NCBI RefSeq assembly: GCF_001591585.1
Contig: NZ_BCVE01000015.1
Location: 1 to 64,000 of the forward strand
From: Niallia circulans NBRC 13626
GTDB lineage: Bacteria > Bacillota > Bacilli > Bacillales > Cytobacillaceae
Length of the DNA: 64,000 nucleotides
Direction: 5' to 3'
In this document: positions 36,770 to 45,550 of the stretch, in pieces
How the letters are laid out: the number at the start of each line of letters is the position of its first letter
Position numbering within the stretch: the stretch's first letter is position 1
Program-made: the position numbers and the translations under genes
Notes under the pieces: generated by a model
Databases searched by the model: none
The model's input: the letters and a program-made list of their open reading frames with translations, nothing else
What the model was told of the DNA's origin: nothing

Positions 36770-38386
36770 TTACTGTTTTACTGTTCTGTCATAGCCATCT
36801 TGCTTAATTTGCAACCAAGTGCTTAGACCGAGTCTCTCTAATTCTTTCAAATAATCTTCCCATTCTTCCTCAATTTTTCCATTACTCATCCATTCGGCTC
36901 TTTTTCTATTTACATAAGCAAATAAATCTGTTTCAATTTTTGCCTTTTCATCTGCTTCCTCTAGTGAGAAAAATACAGGTGGATAAAAGTTCTCAGCTTT
37001 AATATGAGGAACCATATTTTTTTCTAAAATATCTAATCTCCAAGCAGCATCTTCTGGTTTTGTCGTATATACGCCGTAATACTCATCTAATATCGCCAGC
37101 GGTCCTGCGATATTTGTTTTTTCTCTTATTTCGACTGGTGCCGCGCCTTCTAAAGGAAGATGCTTTAACATACCAGCTTTCTCATCAAATTCAAAAATAT
37201 TTTGCTGTTTCGTATCCCCATATGTTCCCCAGTTATCTTGAACAGATTGCAGTGGTTCATACAGTTGATCAATCCATTTAGCTGTTAACTCTAAATTCTT
37301 ATTCGCACTTGTGATAACCATTCTTCCTCTATCAAGACCAAAGCCATTAGTTTGCGCCACATTTTTTTCACCATTTGGTCCTTCTAATGGTGGCATTACA
37401 TCATAAGTATCGTTCATGCCACTAATATTTCCTTTATCCCATGTAAAGTAAAGACCGTATTTTGAATCTTTTCCTTTCGCTACATATTTATTCCAATCTT
37501 GTTCATATGCTTCTACATCAATTAAACCTAAATCATTTAGTTCATTAAAGAATTTTAACGCTTCTTTATATCCTTCTTCTGCTGCAGTAAAAATAACTTT
37601 CCCTTCATTGGAAACAACCGTGTGATCCCAGTTATCTCCTAGACCAAAGGAAGCAAATAAGAAGGCTGGGTCCTCTCCCCCTTGATTTACAATAAAAGAT
37701 AATGGTATTTCATCTGCTTCGCCATTACCATTTGGATCTTGTGTTTTAAAAGCAAGAAGTACCTCTTTTAGTTCTTCTGTTGTTGTTGGCATTTCCAGCC
37801 CTAAATTATTGAGCCATTCTACATTTATCCAAGGAAGGCAGTCAACTACTTGAATGCGGCTCTTTCCACTGCCAAGCTCTTCAATCCAAGGAAAACTGTA
37901 TATATGTCCATCTGGAGCTGTAATCATCGATTTATATTCTGGAGCTTCTTCCAGCACCTTTTTAAAATTGGGCATATACTGATCAATTAAATCTTCAACT
38001 GGTATGATGGTTCCATCCTTCGCATATTTCAGTAAATCATAATCACTGAAAGCAGCATCTAAAATGGCATCTGGCAGCTCCCCACTTGCCAACGCTAAAT
38101 TCCGCTTCTCCACAAATTGGTCTTTCGTATAGTTTTTCCAATCTATATGGACACCTGTCTGTTCCTCTAATCTTTGATAAATTAGCTTTTCATTCGGGTC
38201 GGTTGGTGCCAAAGCTGAGCTTTGTGTCATAAAACGAAGTGTAGCTTTCTCTTTCAAAGGAAATGTAACATCAGTTAGTTTTAAATCTTCTGTTGAAGCA
38301 CTTTTACTTGTCTTATCGCCACTGCAGCCTGTTAGAACAAGACCGGCAACAATAAAAGTGGAAAAAAGCTTATTGATTTTCCCCAT
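36770..38386 (-). CDS. ABC transporter sugar-binding lipoprotein (LipO/YtcQ type)
   Basis: A 538-residue extracellular solute-binding protein with lipobox LTGC (Cys21). The large size and the body (DPNGNGEADEIPLSF, AAEEGYKEALKFFNELNDLG) fit the LipO/LplA class that takes up oligosaccharides. Together with the two permeases upstream and the GH32 enzyme downstream it probably binds levan or other fructo-oligosaccharides. ATG 38386 has GGAGGG 8 bases upstream; an earlier in-frame ATG at 38401 overlaps that site. Confidence 0.9.
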   Translation of the reverse strand: MGKINKLFSTFIVAGLVLTGCSGDKTSKSASTEDLKLTDVTFPLKEKATLRFMTQSSALAPTDPNEKLIYQRLEEQTGVHIDWKNYTKDQFVEKRNLALASGELPDAILDAAFSDYDLLKYAKDGTIIPVEDLIDQYMPNFKKVLEEAPEYKSMITAPDGHIYSFPWIEELGSGKSRIQVVDCLPWINVEWLNNLGLEMPTTTEELKEVLLAFKTQDPNGNGEADEIPLSFIVNQGGEDPAFLFASFGLGDNWDHTVVSNEGKVIFTAAEEGYKEALKFFNELNDLGLIDVEAYEQDWNKYVAKGKDSKYGLYFTWDKGNISGMNDTYDVMPPLEGPNGEKNVAQTNGFGLDRGRMVITSANKNLELTAKWIDQLYEPLQSVQDNWGTYGDTKQQNIFEFDEKAGMLKHLPLEGAAPVEIREKTNIAGPLAILDEYYGVYTTKPEDAAWRLDILEKNMVPHIKAENFYPPVFFSLEEADEKAKIETDLFAYVNRKRAEWMSNGKIEEEWEDYLKELERLGLSTWLQIKQDGYDRTVKQ

Positions 38387-38416
38387 AAATGAACCCTCCA
38401 TATGCTTTTATTTAAA

Positions 38417-39295
38417 TTATTTTAAAGATCCTACCATAACACCTTTTTCAAAGTATTTTTGGAAGAATGGATACATGATTAGAAGTGGTAGACTTGAAAT
38501 GACAATAGATGCATATTTTATTTTTTCCGCTAATTTACTTAACTCAGCCATTGCTAATTGATCATTAATCATTCCAGGCTGAACTTGGTTTTGAATCAGA
38601 ATGGAACGTAAAACTAGCTGCAATGGATGTAATTCTTGGTCCTCTAAATAAATCATTGCATCAAAGTAGGAATTCCATTGTCCAACAAAGGCATATAAAG
38701 CGATTACAAAAATAATAGGTTTAGACAAAGGCAAAACTATTTTCAGAAATATTTTCAATTCAGAAGCACCATCAATTTTTGCTGCCTCAAACAGCTCTTT
38801 TGGAAGCCCTTTAAAAAAGGTTCGTGCTAAGATAATATTCCAGACACTAATTGCTCCTGGCAGAATAATCGACCAAACGGTATTTAGCATTCCTAAATCC
38901 TTTACTATTAAATAGGTAGGAATCAACCCGCCATTAAAGAACATCGTAATGAGAAAGAAAACCATAATTATATTCTTCCCTTTAAATCCATCAAGAGAAA
39001 GTGGATATGCAGCAAAGATCGTAATAACAATAGTGACAATTGTAAAGCCTAATGAATAAATGACTGAATTGATAAATCCTTTTATCATTAATTCATCTTG
39101 TAAAATCCGTTTATAGCCTTCCAGACTCCAATCAGAAGGATTTAAGGAAAAACCTTTACTAAGCAGCACATTGGGGTCTAAAAAGGAAGCCAATAAAATA
39201 TAAAGTAACGGTAATAACACGATTAAAACGAGTAATATTAAAATTATTTTGTTACTAAAAAGAAGCATTTTATCTGTTTTGGAATGATTTTTCAA
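38417..39295 (-). CDS. Sugar ABC permease (LplC/YtcP type)
   Basis: A 292-residue inner-membrane protein with six predicted helices. The cytoplasmic EAA loop is visible as ELFEAAKIDGASELKIFLKIVLPLSKP, shortened here as EAAKIDGASE. It starts with TTG at 39295 after GGGGGG, 17 bases downstream of the partner permease. It forms the channel with that partner. The ATP-binding subunit is not encoded nearby, as usual for carbohydrate systems that borrow MsmX. Confidence 0.9.
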   Translation of the reverse strand: MKNHSKTDKMLLFSNKIILILLVLIVLLPLLYILLASFLDPNVLLSKGFSLNPSDWSLEGYKRILQDELMIKGFINSVIYSLGFTIVTIVITIFAAYPLSLDGFKGKNIIMVFFLITMFFNGGLIPTYLIVKDLGMLNTVWSIILPGAISVWNIILARTFFKGLPKELFEAAKIDGASELKIFLKIVLPLSKPIIFVIALYAFVGQWNSYFDAMIYLEDQELHPLQLVLRSILIQNQVQPGMINDQLAMAELSKLAEKIKYASIVISSLPLLIMYPFFQKYFEKGVMVGSLK

Positions 39296-39312
39296 TGGGT
39301 ATCCCCCCTTTA

Positions 39313-40302
39313 TTAATATAACCCTTCACCTTCATTTAACTTCTTCACTACAAAATTCACAAATACCAATAAAACGACGTTAATAACAGAATTAAACAAA
39401 CCTACCGCTGTTGAATAGGCATAATCCCCGGCCTGCAGCCCTACTTTATACACATAAGTCGGCAGAATCTCTGAAGTTGGCAGATTCATAGAGGTTTGCA
39501 TTAAGTAAGCCTTTTCAAATCCAATCGCCATAATTCCACCTGCTCCTAGAATAAACAACACTGCCATGATTGGTTTTAGAGTAGGAAGATCAATATGCCT
39601 TATCCTCTGTAATAGTGTTGCTCCATCGATTGTCGCCGCATCATGTAATTGAGGATCCACATTTGCAAGTGCTGCTACATAAATAATCGATGACCAACCT
39701 GCCGCTTGCCATATTCCTGATAAAATATAAATGGATCTAAAATATTCAGGATCTGTCATAAAGGAAACTGGTTTATCGTTAAATACCGATAATAGTGAAT
39801 TTATTGGACCTGTAGGTGACATAAAGATAAATAACATTCCTGTAATGACAACAACAGATATAAAATTCGGTGCATACAATATTAATTGGATATTCTTTTT
39901 GATAGCAGCTCGCCGTACTTGATTAAGGCTAAGTGCTAAAATAATGGGTACTGGAAAGCCCAGTATTAAACCATAGAAACTTAATTTAAGCGTATTCATA
40001 AAAATCTCTTTGAAATTGGGAGAAGTTAAAAAATCTTTAAAGTGTGTTAAGCCTACCCAATCGCTGCCGATAATTCCCTTCATTGGGCTAAAATCCTTAA
40101 AAGCGATGATTGCTCCATACATTGGGATATATTTAAATACAATTGTTAAAATAATGGCAGGTACTAAAAATAAATACAACGCATAATTTTTTTTGAAATA
40201 TTGAATAAAATTTTCTTTTTTTTGTTCAGGAAAAAATTCACCTTCTACTTTATGGGAAGTTTTCTTATTCGTTTTTTTCGTTTCAGGTACTGAAACTGAC
40301 AT
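39313..40302 (-). CDS. Sugar ABC permease (LplB/YteP type)
   Basis: A 329-residue permease with a basic cytoplasmic N-terminal extension of about 40 residues, then six predicted helices. EAA-type loop DAATIDGATLLQRIRHIDLP; early segment YIPMYGAIIAFKDFSP is typical of the LplB group. First structural gene of the fructan operon, with a cluster of operator-like sites upstream. Good GGGGG ribosome site. Confidence 0.9.
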   Translation of the reverse strand: MSVSVPETKKTNKKTSHKVEGEFFPEQKKENFIQYFKKNYALYLFLVPAIILTIVFKYIPMYGAIIAFKDFSPMKGIIGSDWVGLTHFKDFLTSPNFKEIFMNTLKLSFYGLILGFPVPIILALSLNQVRRAAIKKNIQLILYAPNFISVVVITGMLFIFMSPTGPINSLLSVFNDKPVSFMTDPEYFRSIYILSGIWQAAGWSSIIYVAALANVDPQLHDAATIDGATLLQRIRHIDLPTLKPIMAVLFILGAGGIMAIGFEKAYLMQTSMNLPTSEILPTYVYKVGLQAGDYAYSTAVGLFNSVINVVLLVFVNFVVKKLNEGEGLY

Positions 40303-40345
40303 TTTATTTCGCCCCCTTCTTGAAAAAAATATTGAATGATTAAAA

Positions 40346-40478
40346 TGTCAACCGCTTGACATATTTCTAAATCTCCCTTCTCAGATTATGTATATCAACC
40401 GCTTTCAAACTTTTTTCTGTCAACCGCTTGATATATTTGATTTTAAACGCTTTCAATCGATGTGTCAACCGCTTGACT
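40346..40478. promoter_or_regulatory. Cluster of LacI-type operators before the fructan operon
   Basis: TGTCAACCGCTTGACA at 40346-40361 and close variants at 40393-40408 (TATCAACCGCTTTCAA), 40418-40433 (TGTCAACCGCTTGATA) and 40463-40478 (TGTCAACCGCTTGACT); a fifth, weaker site AAACGCTTTCAA is at 40445-40456. All share the central CG expected for LacI-family regulators. They lie 44 to 176 bases before the first permease gene, just after the lacI-type gene. One or more could also serve CcpA, especially the weaker sites. Confidence 0.85.
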
Positions 40479-40543
40479 TACTTATTTTTAAAAAAATACA
40501 ATCTAATTTTTTAGATTATATTTTATCAAAGGAAACTATTAGA

Positions 40544-41515
40544 TTAGGCCGTCTCACTCTTTAGCAATTGAACAGGTAAAATAACTTCCATTCTTTCATC
40601 CTTATTTACTTCATTAATAATGTCCATTAATCTTAATACAGCTGATTGCGCAATTTCCTCAATTGGTTGTTTAATTGTTGTTAATTGAGGTAACAACCTC
40701 CTTACACTTTGCGTGCCATCATATCCTATAACTTTTAATTGATTAGGAATCTGAATTCCTAGTTCACTCGCTACTTTCAAACAAGTAGATGCTATTAAAT
40801 CATCACTAGCAAAAATCCCATCCGTTTCAGGGTGTTCTTTGAAAATCTTTTTAATTGTTTCTGCAGTCGCTTCCTCATCGAAAACGCTATTTAGTTCATA
40901 GGTTATGGGGTGAGCTACTTGGTCTTCATAGGCTTTTCTTCTATTTTGGGTTGGTGTTTCTAAATCGCTTGGTCCATTTATATGAACAATTGCTTTACAA
41001 CCTTGGTTAAGTAAATGTTGAACAGCCAATTTTCCTCCCTCATAGTTATCAGAACCTATTACAGGAATTGTCGGTGATAAGTAATGGTCAATTGCGACAA
41101 TAGGAAGCTTAGAGTTCTTATATATTTCAATTCCACGATTATAGGAACAAACAATGATACCATCAACTTGGTGCCTGATAAGCATTTCTGCATATGAAGT
41201 TTCTTTTGCCACTTGCCCTAAACTATTACAGAGAATAACTTTAAAATCATGATTGGAGCATATATTCTCTATATATAAAGCTAATTCACTAAAAAAGGGA
41301 TTATTAATGGTCGGCAAAATAAGGCCAATAAAATTTGTCCGTTTTTTAAAAAGAGAGCGTGCTATATCATTAGGATAATAATTTAAATCTTTAATGGCTT
41401 GTTCCACTTTTTCTCTCGTTTTTTCACTTATATATCCCCGATTATTCAAAACACGGGAAACCGTTGTTGGAGATACACCTGCCAACTCTGCTACATCTTC
41501 TAATTTTACTTTCAT
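40544..41515 (-). CDS. LacI-family transcriptional regulator of the fructan operon
   Basis: A 323-residue LacI protein. Helix-turn-helix LEDVAELAGVSPTTVSRVLN at residues 4-23 with the hinge that follows; the periplasmic-binding-like domain contains GLILPTINNPFFSELA and FASDDLIASTCLKVA. It resembles sucrose or ribose repressors. ATG 41515 has GGTGG upstream; an earlier in-frame ATG at 41536 is less likely. Its operators are probably the sites between it and the permease genes; an operator-like site at 41563 suggests autoregulation. Confidence 0.9.
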   Translation of the reverse strand: MKVKLEDVAELAGVSPTTVSRVLNNRGYISEKTREKVEQAIKDLNYYPNDIARSLFKKRTNFIGLILPTINNPFFSELALYIENICSNHDFKVILCNSLGQVAKETSYAEMLIRHQVDGIIVCSYNRGIEIYKNSKLPIVAIDHYLSPTIPVIGSDNYEGGKLAVQHLLNQGCKAIVHINGPSDLETPTQNRRKAYEDQVAHPITYELNSVFDEEATAETIKKIFKEHPETDGIFASDDLIASTCLKVASELGIQIPNQLKVIGYDGTQSVRRLLPQLTTIKQPIEEIAQSAVLRLMDIINEVNKDERMEVILPVQLLKSETA

Positions 41516-41870
41516 GCTAACCACCCGAAAAAACATAGATTATTTTCATCTTAAACTTTATATGTTAACCGTTTTCATACATATTATCATAAACTTGCTC
41601 TTTTTGCATCCTCCATCTATCCAATATATTCCTTCTGTATATATAATCTAGATTCTAACAAGCACATTTTTAGTCTTATAAACTCAAAGAAATATTTTTC
41701 AAACGCTCCTTACTTTCAATTACAAAGGCATTCCTTTTCATTTTGGCTCTTAATTATGAAAATTCACCTTTTACTTCGCGGGTATTTTTTTCCTTCTCTA
41801 TGTCTATTATGAAATATAGTACATAAAAAAGAAAAATCATTCCACAACTGTTTTTAGTATGAGGTGAGAT
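41516..41870. other. Divergent region between the LacI-type and SpoVAF-like genes
   Basis: Contains the operator-like site at 41563-41578 on the LacI side. The rest is AT-rich, with no gene that I can support and no clear forespore promoter. Confidence 0.5.
41563..41578. promoter_or_regulatory. Operator-like site before the LacI-type gene
   Basis: TGTTAACCGTTTTCAT shares the layout and central CG of the operators at 40346-40478 with several mismatches. It lies 48 bases before the regulator's start codon. Confidence 0.5.
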
Positions 41871-43331
41871 ATGGAAAACATAAGTAAGAAGAAAGTATCC
41901 AGTCATTTGGATCAGAATGTTGGATACCTTAAGGAAGAATTGGGTGTAGGACAAAACTTTGACATAATCCATTTAGATGTGGAATATGCTGGCATTCGAA
42001 TGGCTATGTTTCTTGTAGATGGATTAGTAAAAGATGATATATTACATTTGCTCATGAAGTTCCTTGCAAAAGTAAAAAAAGAGGAATTAAGAAAAGATGT
42101 TTTAAAGAAATTATTGAGTACCTATATACCTTATATAGAAATCAGCACTGTTGATGATCTAAATAAGGTTGTCGATAATGTGCTCTCAGGTCCAACAGCA
42201 CTCCTTATCGAAGGTATTGACGAAGTCCTGCTGATTGATGCGAGAACCTATCCTGTCAGAGGACCACAAGAGCCTGATACAGAGAGGGTCGTCCGTGGTT
42301 CCCGGGATGGCTTTGTAGAAACAATTGTGTTTAATACAGCGCTGACAAGAAGAAGAATCAGAGATCGGACGCTGCGAATGGAATTTATGCAAGTAGGGCG
42401 TCGTTCCAAAACGGATATCGTTATTTGTTATATTGGTGATATTGCAGATCCAGATATGGTCGAACAATTAAAGAAAGCGATGTCCCATATTGATACCGAT
42501 GGATTACCGATGGCAGAAAAAACAATTGAGGAATTTATTTCAGGAAACAACTGGAATCCTTTCCCAAAAGTACGTTATACAGAACGACCTGATACAACGG
42601 CCATCCATCTTTTTGAAGGGCATATATGTATTTTTGTAGATGGCTCGCCGTCTGCCATGATCACCCCCGTCACTTTCTGGCATCATTTACAGCATGCTGA
42701 AGAATATCGAAACAATCCGCTTGTAGGTGCCTATTTACGCTTTGTTCGCTACCTAGGTGTGTTTGCTTCCCTTTTCTTATTACCTTTGTGGTATTTAGTG
42801 AGTATAGAACCAAGCCTATTGCCTGGATCTTTATCCTTTTTGGGACCGAACGAATTAGGGCAGGTTCCCTTAATTATTCAGTTTCTTTTAATAGAAGTTG
42901 GACTGGATATGCTTCGTATGGCCGCCATTCATACACCTACATCGCTTGCAACCGCATTAGGACTTGTGGCTGCCTTAATGATTGGACAAGTCGCAGTAGA
43001 GGTTGGGCTGTTTTCAAACGAAGTCATTTTGTATTTCTCCATTGCTGCCATCGGAACTTTTGCAACACCTAGTTATGAGCTTGGTTTAGCAAACAGACTT
43101 GTCCGGATTGTGCTGTTAATTTCTACCGCTATCTTTAAAGTTCCAGGATATATCGTTGGGGTAGCTCTGTTTATTATCTTCCTTGCAAAAACGAAATCAT
43201 TTGGAGTTCCCTATCTATGGCCTTTCATTCCATTCAATTACCGTGCAATGAGAGATATTCTTGTCAGAACACCAATTCCTTTAAAGAATCGCCGTCCCCG
43301 TATTTTAAATCCAAATGATCCTGATCGATAA
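41871..43331 (+). CDS. spoVAF: GerA-family spore protein, SpoVAF-like
   Basis: A 486-residue protein. A soluble N-terminal GerA domain carries SGPTALLIEGIDEVLLID and VVRGSRDGFVETIVFNTALTRRRIRD; about five membrane helices lie in residues 295-450, with RYLGVFASLFLLPLW and DMLRMAAIHTPTSLAT; a short basic tail follows. Likeness to SpoVAF of Bacillus (about 490 residues) includes PMAEKTIEEFISG and ITPVTFWHHLQHAEEYRN. SpoVAF acts in the spore inner membrane in germination. Here it stands alone, outside any spoVA operon. Germinant receptor A-subunits are the alternative, but their B and C partners are missing. Confidence 0.88.
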   Translation: MENISKKKVSSHLDQNVGYLKEELGVGQNFDIIHLDVEYAGIRMAMFLVDGLVKDDILHLLMKFLAKVKKEELRKDVLKKLLSTYIPYIEISTVDDLNKVVDNVLSGPTALLIEGIDEVLLIDARTYPVRGPQEPDTERVVRGSRDGFVETIVFNTALTRRRIRDRTLRMEFMQVGRRSKTDIVICYIGDIADPDMVEQLKKAMSHIDTDGLPMAEKTIEEFISGNNWNPFPKVRYTERPDTTAIHLFEGHICIFVDGSPSAMITPVTFWHHLQHAEEYRNNPLVGAYLRFVRYLGVFASLFLLPLWYLVSIEPSLLPGSLSFLGPNELGQVPLIIQFLLIEVGLDMLRMAAIHTPTSLATALGLVAALMIGQVAVEVGLFSNEVILYFSIAAIGTFATPSYELGLANRLVRIVLLISTAIFKVPGYIVGVALFIIFLAKTKSFGVPYLWPFIPFNYRAMRDILVRTPIPLKNRRPRILNPNDPDR

Positions 43332-43370
43332 TTGTCATCCCAGCAATTTCTGCATTTTTATGGTCTTTTT

Positions 43371-43398
43371 GCCTTAGGTAATCTAAGGCTGTTTTTTT
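43371..43398 (+). terminator. Terminator of the SpoVAF-like gene
   Basis: GCCTTAG and CTAAGGC form a 7-bp stem with a 5-base loop, followed by TGTTTTTTT. It lies 40 bases after the stop. Confidence 0.9.
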
Positions 43399-43756
43399 AT
43401 GTGCTGTAAAGTTCTTTGTCCGAGGATCCTTCCTAAATGGTTAACTACTCCCTCCCCTTCATTCTAAATTCCCTATTTGATAAAACAAAAAAGAAATTAT
43501 ATCTAAAAAAACTAAACAGGTACCTAATAGTATTCTTTGCATAGTTTATAAAGAACTAAAGTCCAGACAGAATATGTGGATATGCTATGTTAAAAAAATG
43601 GTTGGTTTGAATGATGAAACAGTCAACTTTTCAGAAAGAAAAATATATGTACGTTAATGCCTAACTAGTGATTGATGGCAGAGAATATCATCTTCTACAA
43701 GCTTCCTTAACATAGCTGACAAATAAAATAAGAGTATGAGGAGATGATGCTTCTAT
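43399..43756. other. Intergenic region before ssuA
   Basis: AT-rich. I looked for a SAM (S-box) riboswitch and T-box leader, both common upstream of sulfur genes in Bacillus, and saw neither. Confidence 0.5.
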
Positions 43757-44752
43757 ATGAAAAAAAGAAAGAAAACAGTCGCTTTAATCTTAGGATGTAT
43801 GCTGCTTTTATCTACCATTTTTCTTTCTGCTTGTTCATTACCAAAACCACCAGGTGAGAATAGTAGCTATGATAAGGTATTCCGTATTGGTTATCAAAAA
43901 AATGGACCACTCCTTATTTTGAAGGAGCTAGGTACCTTAGAAGAACGTTTAAAGCCACTTGGATATAAAGTAGAATGGTATGAATTTCAAGCAGGCCCAG
44001 CTTTACTTGAAGCATTAAATGCCGGAAGTATAGATTTTGGTCGGTCAGGTGATTCTCCTCCAATCTTTGCTCAAGCTTCTGATTCTACCTTACAGTATGT
44101 TGCTGCAGGAAAATCAAAGTTTGAAGGTTCTGGCATTTTAGTGAAGAATGATTCTTCCATCAAGACATTAGCAGACCTGAAAGGAAAAAAAATCGGTTTT
44201 GCCAAAGGAAGTAGTTCCCATTATTTATTAGTAAAAGCATTAAAAAAAGCTGGTTTAAACTATAGTGACATAGAACCTGCTTACTTATCGCCTGGAGACG
44301 CAAGAATTGCTTTTGAAAAAAAGGAAATTGACGCTTGGGTTATATGGGATCCTTTTACCGCAGATACACAGTTACAAGCTGATGCAACACTATTAGTAAA
44401 TGGAAAAGGTCTAACTAGTGACCGCGATTTCTTTCTAGCTTCCTCTGACTTTCTTCAGGAAAACAAAGAGATTATTAAAGTAGTGATGAAAGAAATACAA
44501 AAATCATGTCAGTGGGCAAATGAGCATCCGGAAGATTTAACAAAAATGCTTTCCTCTATTTTGGGTATTGATGAAGCCTCTATGAACATGGCTGTGGAAA
44601 GAAGAGTGTATGGAGTAGAAGAAATAAGTGCATCGATTATAAAAGAACAGCAAGAAATTGCAGATACCTTTTATAACCTCCAACTTATCCCGAAGAAAAT
44701 AAAGGTGAATGAAAACGTCTATACAATTGATTTAAAGGATGAGGAACAGTGA
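43757..44752 (+). CDS. ssuA: Aliphatic sulfonate ABC transporter binding lipoprotein
   Basis: A 331-residue lipoprotein (lipobox LSAC, Cys26) of the SsuA family. Motifs: FRIGYQKNGPLLILKELG, VEWYEFQAGPALLEALNAG, SIDFGRSGDSPPIFAQA and IDAWVIWDPF. Likely ligands are alkanesulfonates. GAGGAG is 13 bases before the ATG, longer than usual. First of three genes; it overlaps ssuC by four bases. The monooxygenase SsuD, which would release sulfite, is not encoded here. Confidence 0.9.
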   Translation: MKKRKKTVALILGCMLLLSTIFLSACSLPKPPGENSSYDKVFRIGYQKNGPLLILKELGTLEERLKPLGYKVEWYEFQAGPALLEALNAGSIDFGRSGDSPPIFAQASDSTLQYVAAGKSKFEGSGILVKNDSSIKTLADLKGKKIGFAKGSSSHYLLVKALKKAGLNYSDIEPAYLSPGDARIAFEKKEIDAWVIWDPFTADTQLQADATLLVNGKGLTSDRDFFLASSDFLQENKEIIKVVMKEIQKSCQWANEHPEDLTKMLSSILGIDEASMNMAVERRVYGVEEISASIIKEQQEIADTFYNLQLIPKKIKVNENVYTIDLKDEEQ

Positions 44753-45531
44753 AGAAAACATCTCTCTACTTCATAAAAAAAATATTGCCGTGGGGTATTC
44801 CTATTTTATTGCTAATTAGCTGGCAATGGATTATTAAAGCAGGGATTATTTCCTCGCGAATACTTCCCGCTCCATCGGATGTCTATGTGGCTGCCATCAA
44901 TCTCTTTCAAACGGGAGAATTAACCCATCATGTATGGATTAGTTTATGGAGAGCGTCTATTGGATTTCTGATCGGTGGTACGATTGGATTTGTATTAGGT
45001 TTATTAAACGGCTTATTCCGATTTACAGAGCTATTACTTGACACCTCTATTCAAATGTTACGAAATATTCCCCATTTAGCTCTAATACCATTAGTCATTC
45101 TTTGGTTTGGGATTGGAGAAGAAGCCAAAGTATTTCTTGTAGCTTTAGGGGTTTTATTCCCCATCTATCTTAATACTTATCATGGTATTAAATCTGTTGA
45201 TAAAGGATTAATCGAAATGGGAAAAATGTATGGGCTAAATGGCTTTTCTCTTTTCCTAAATGTTATATTTCCAGGCGCTCTTTCTTCCATTCTTGTAGGT
45301 TTACGATTTTCATTAGGAATCATGTGGATTACTTTAATTGTTGCGGAAACAATATCCTCTACTTCTGGGATTGGTTATATGGCAATGAATGCAAGAGAAT
45401 TTATGAGGATGGATGTAATTGTATTAAGTATTCTCCTGTATGCATTACTTGGAAAACTTTCCGATGTAATCGCTCGTTTTATGGAAACACGATGGCTTAA
45501 ATGGCATCCTAGCTACCACAAACATTCCTAA
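44749..45531 (+). CDS. ssuC: Aliphatic sulfonate ABC transporter permease
   Basis: A 260-residue permease with six predicted helices. The EAA-like loop is EMGKMYGLNGFSLFLNVIFP; the segments SRILPAPSDVYVAA and RNIPHLALIPLVILWFGIG are typical of SsuC/TauC. Its GTG start overlaps the ssuA stop (GTGA), so they are translationally coupled. Confidence 0.92.
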   Translation: MKKTSLYFIKKILPWGIPILLLISWQWIIKAGIISSRILPAPSDVYVAAINLFQTGELTHHVWISLWRASIGFLIGGTIGFVLGLLNGLFRFTELLLDTSIQMLRNIPHLALIPLVILWFGIGEEAKVFLVALGVLFPIYLNTYHGIKSVDKGLIEMGKMYGLNGFSLFLNVIFPGALSSILVGLRFSLGIMWITLIVAETISSTSGIGYMAMNAREFMRMDVIVLSILLYALLGKLSDVIARFMETRWLKWHPSYHKHS

Positions 45532-45550
45532 AGTAAAGGAGGATTGGAAG

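Noticed and set aside
43399-43756. SAM riboswitch or T-box before ssuA
   Set aside because: No characteristic stems, T-box motif or terminator next to the gene start.
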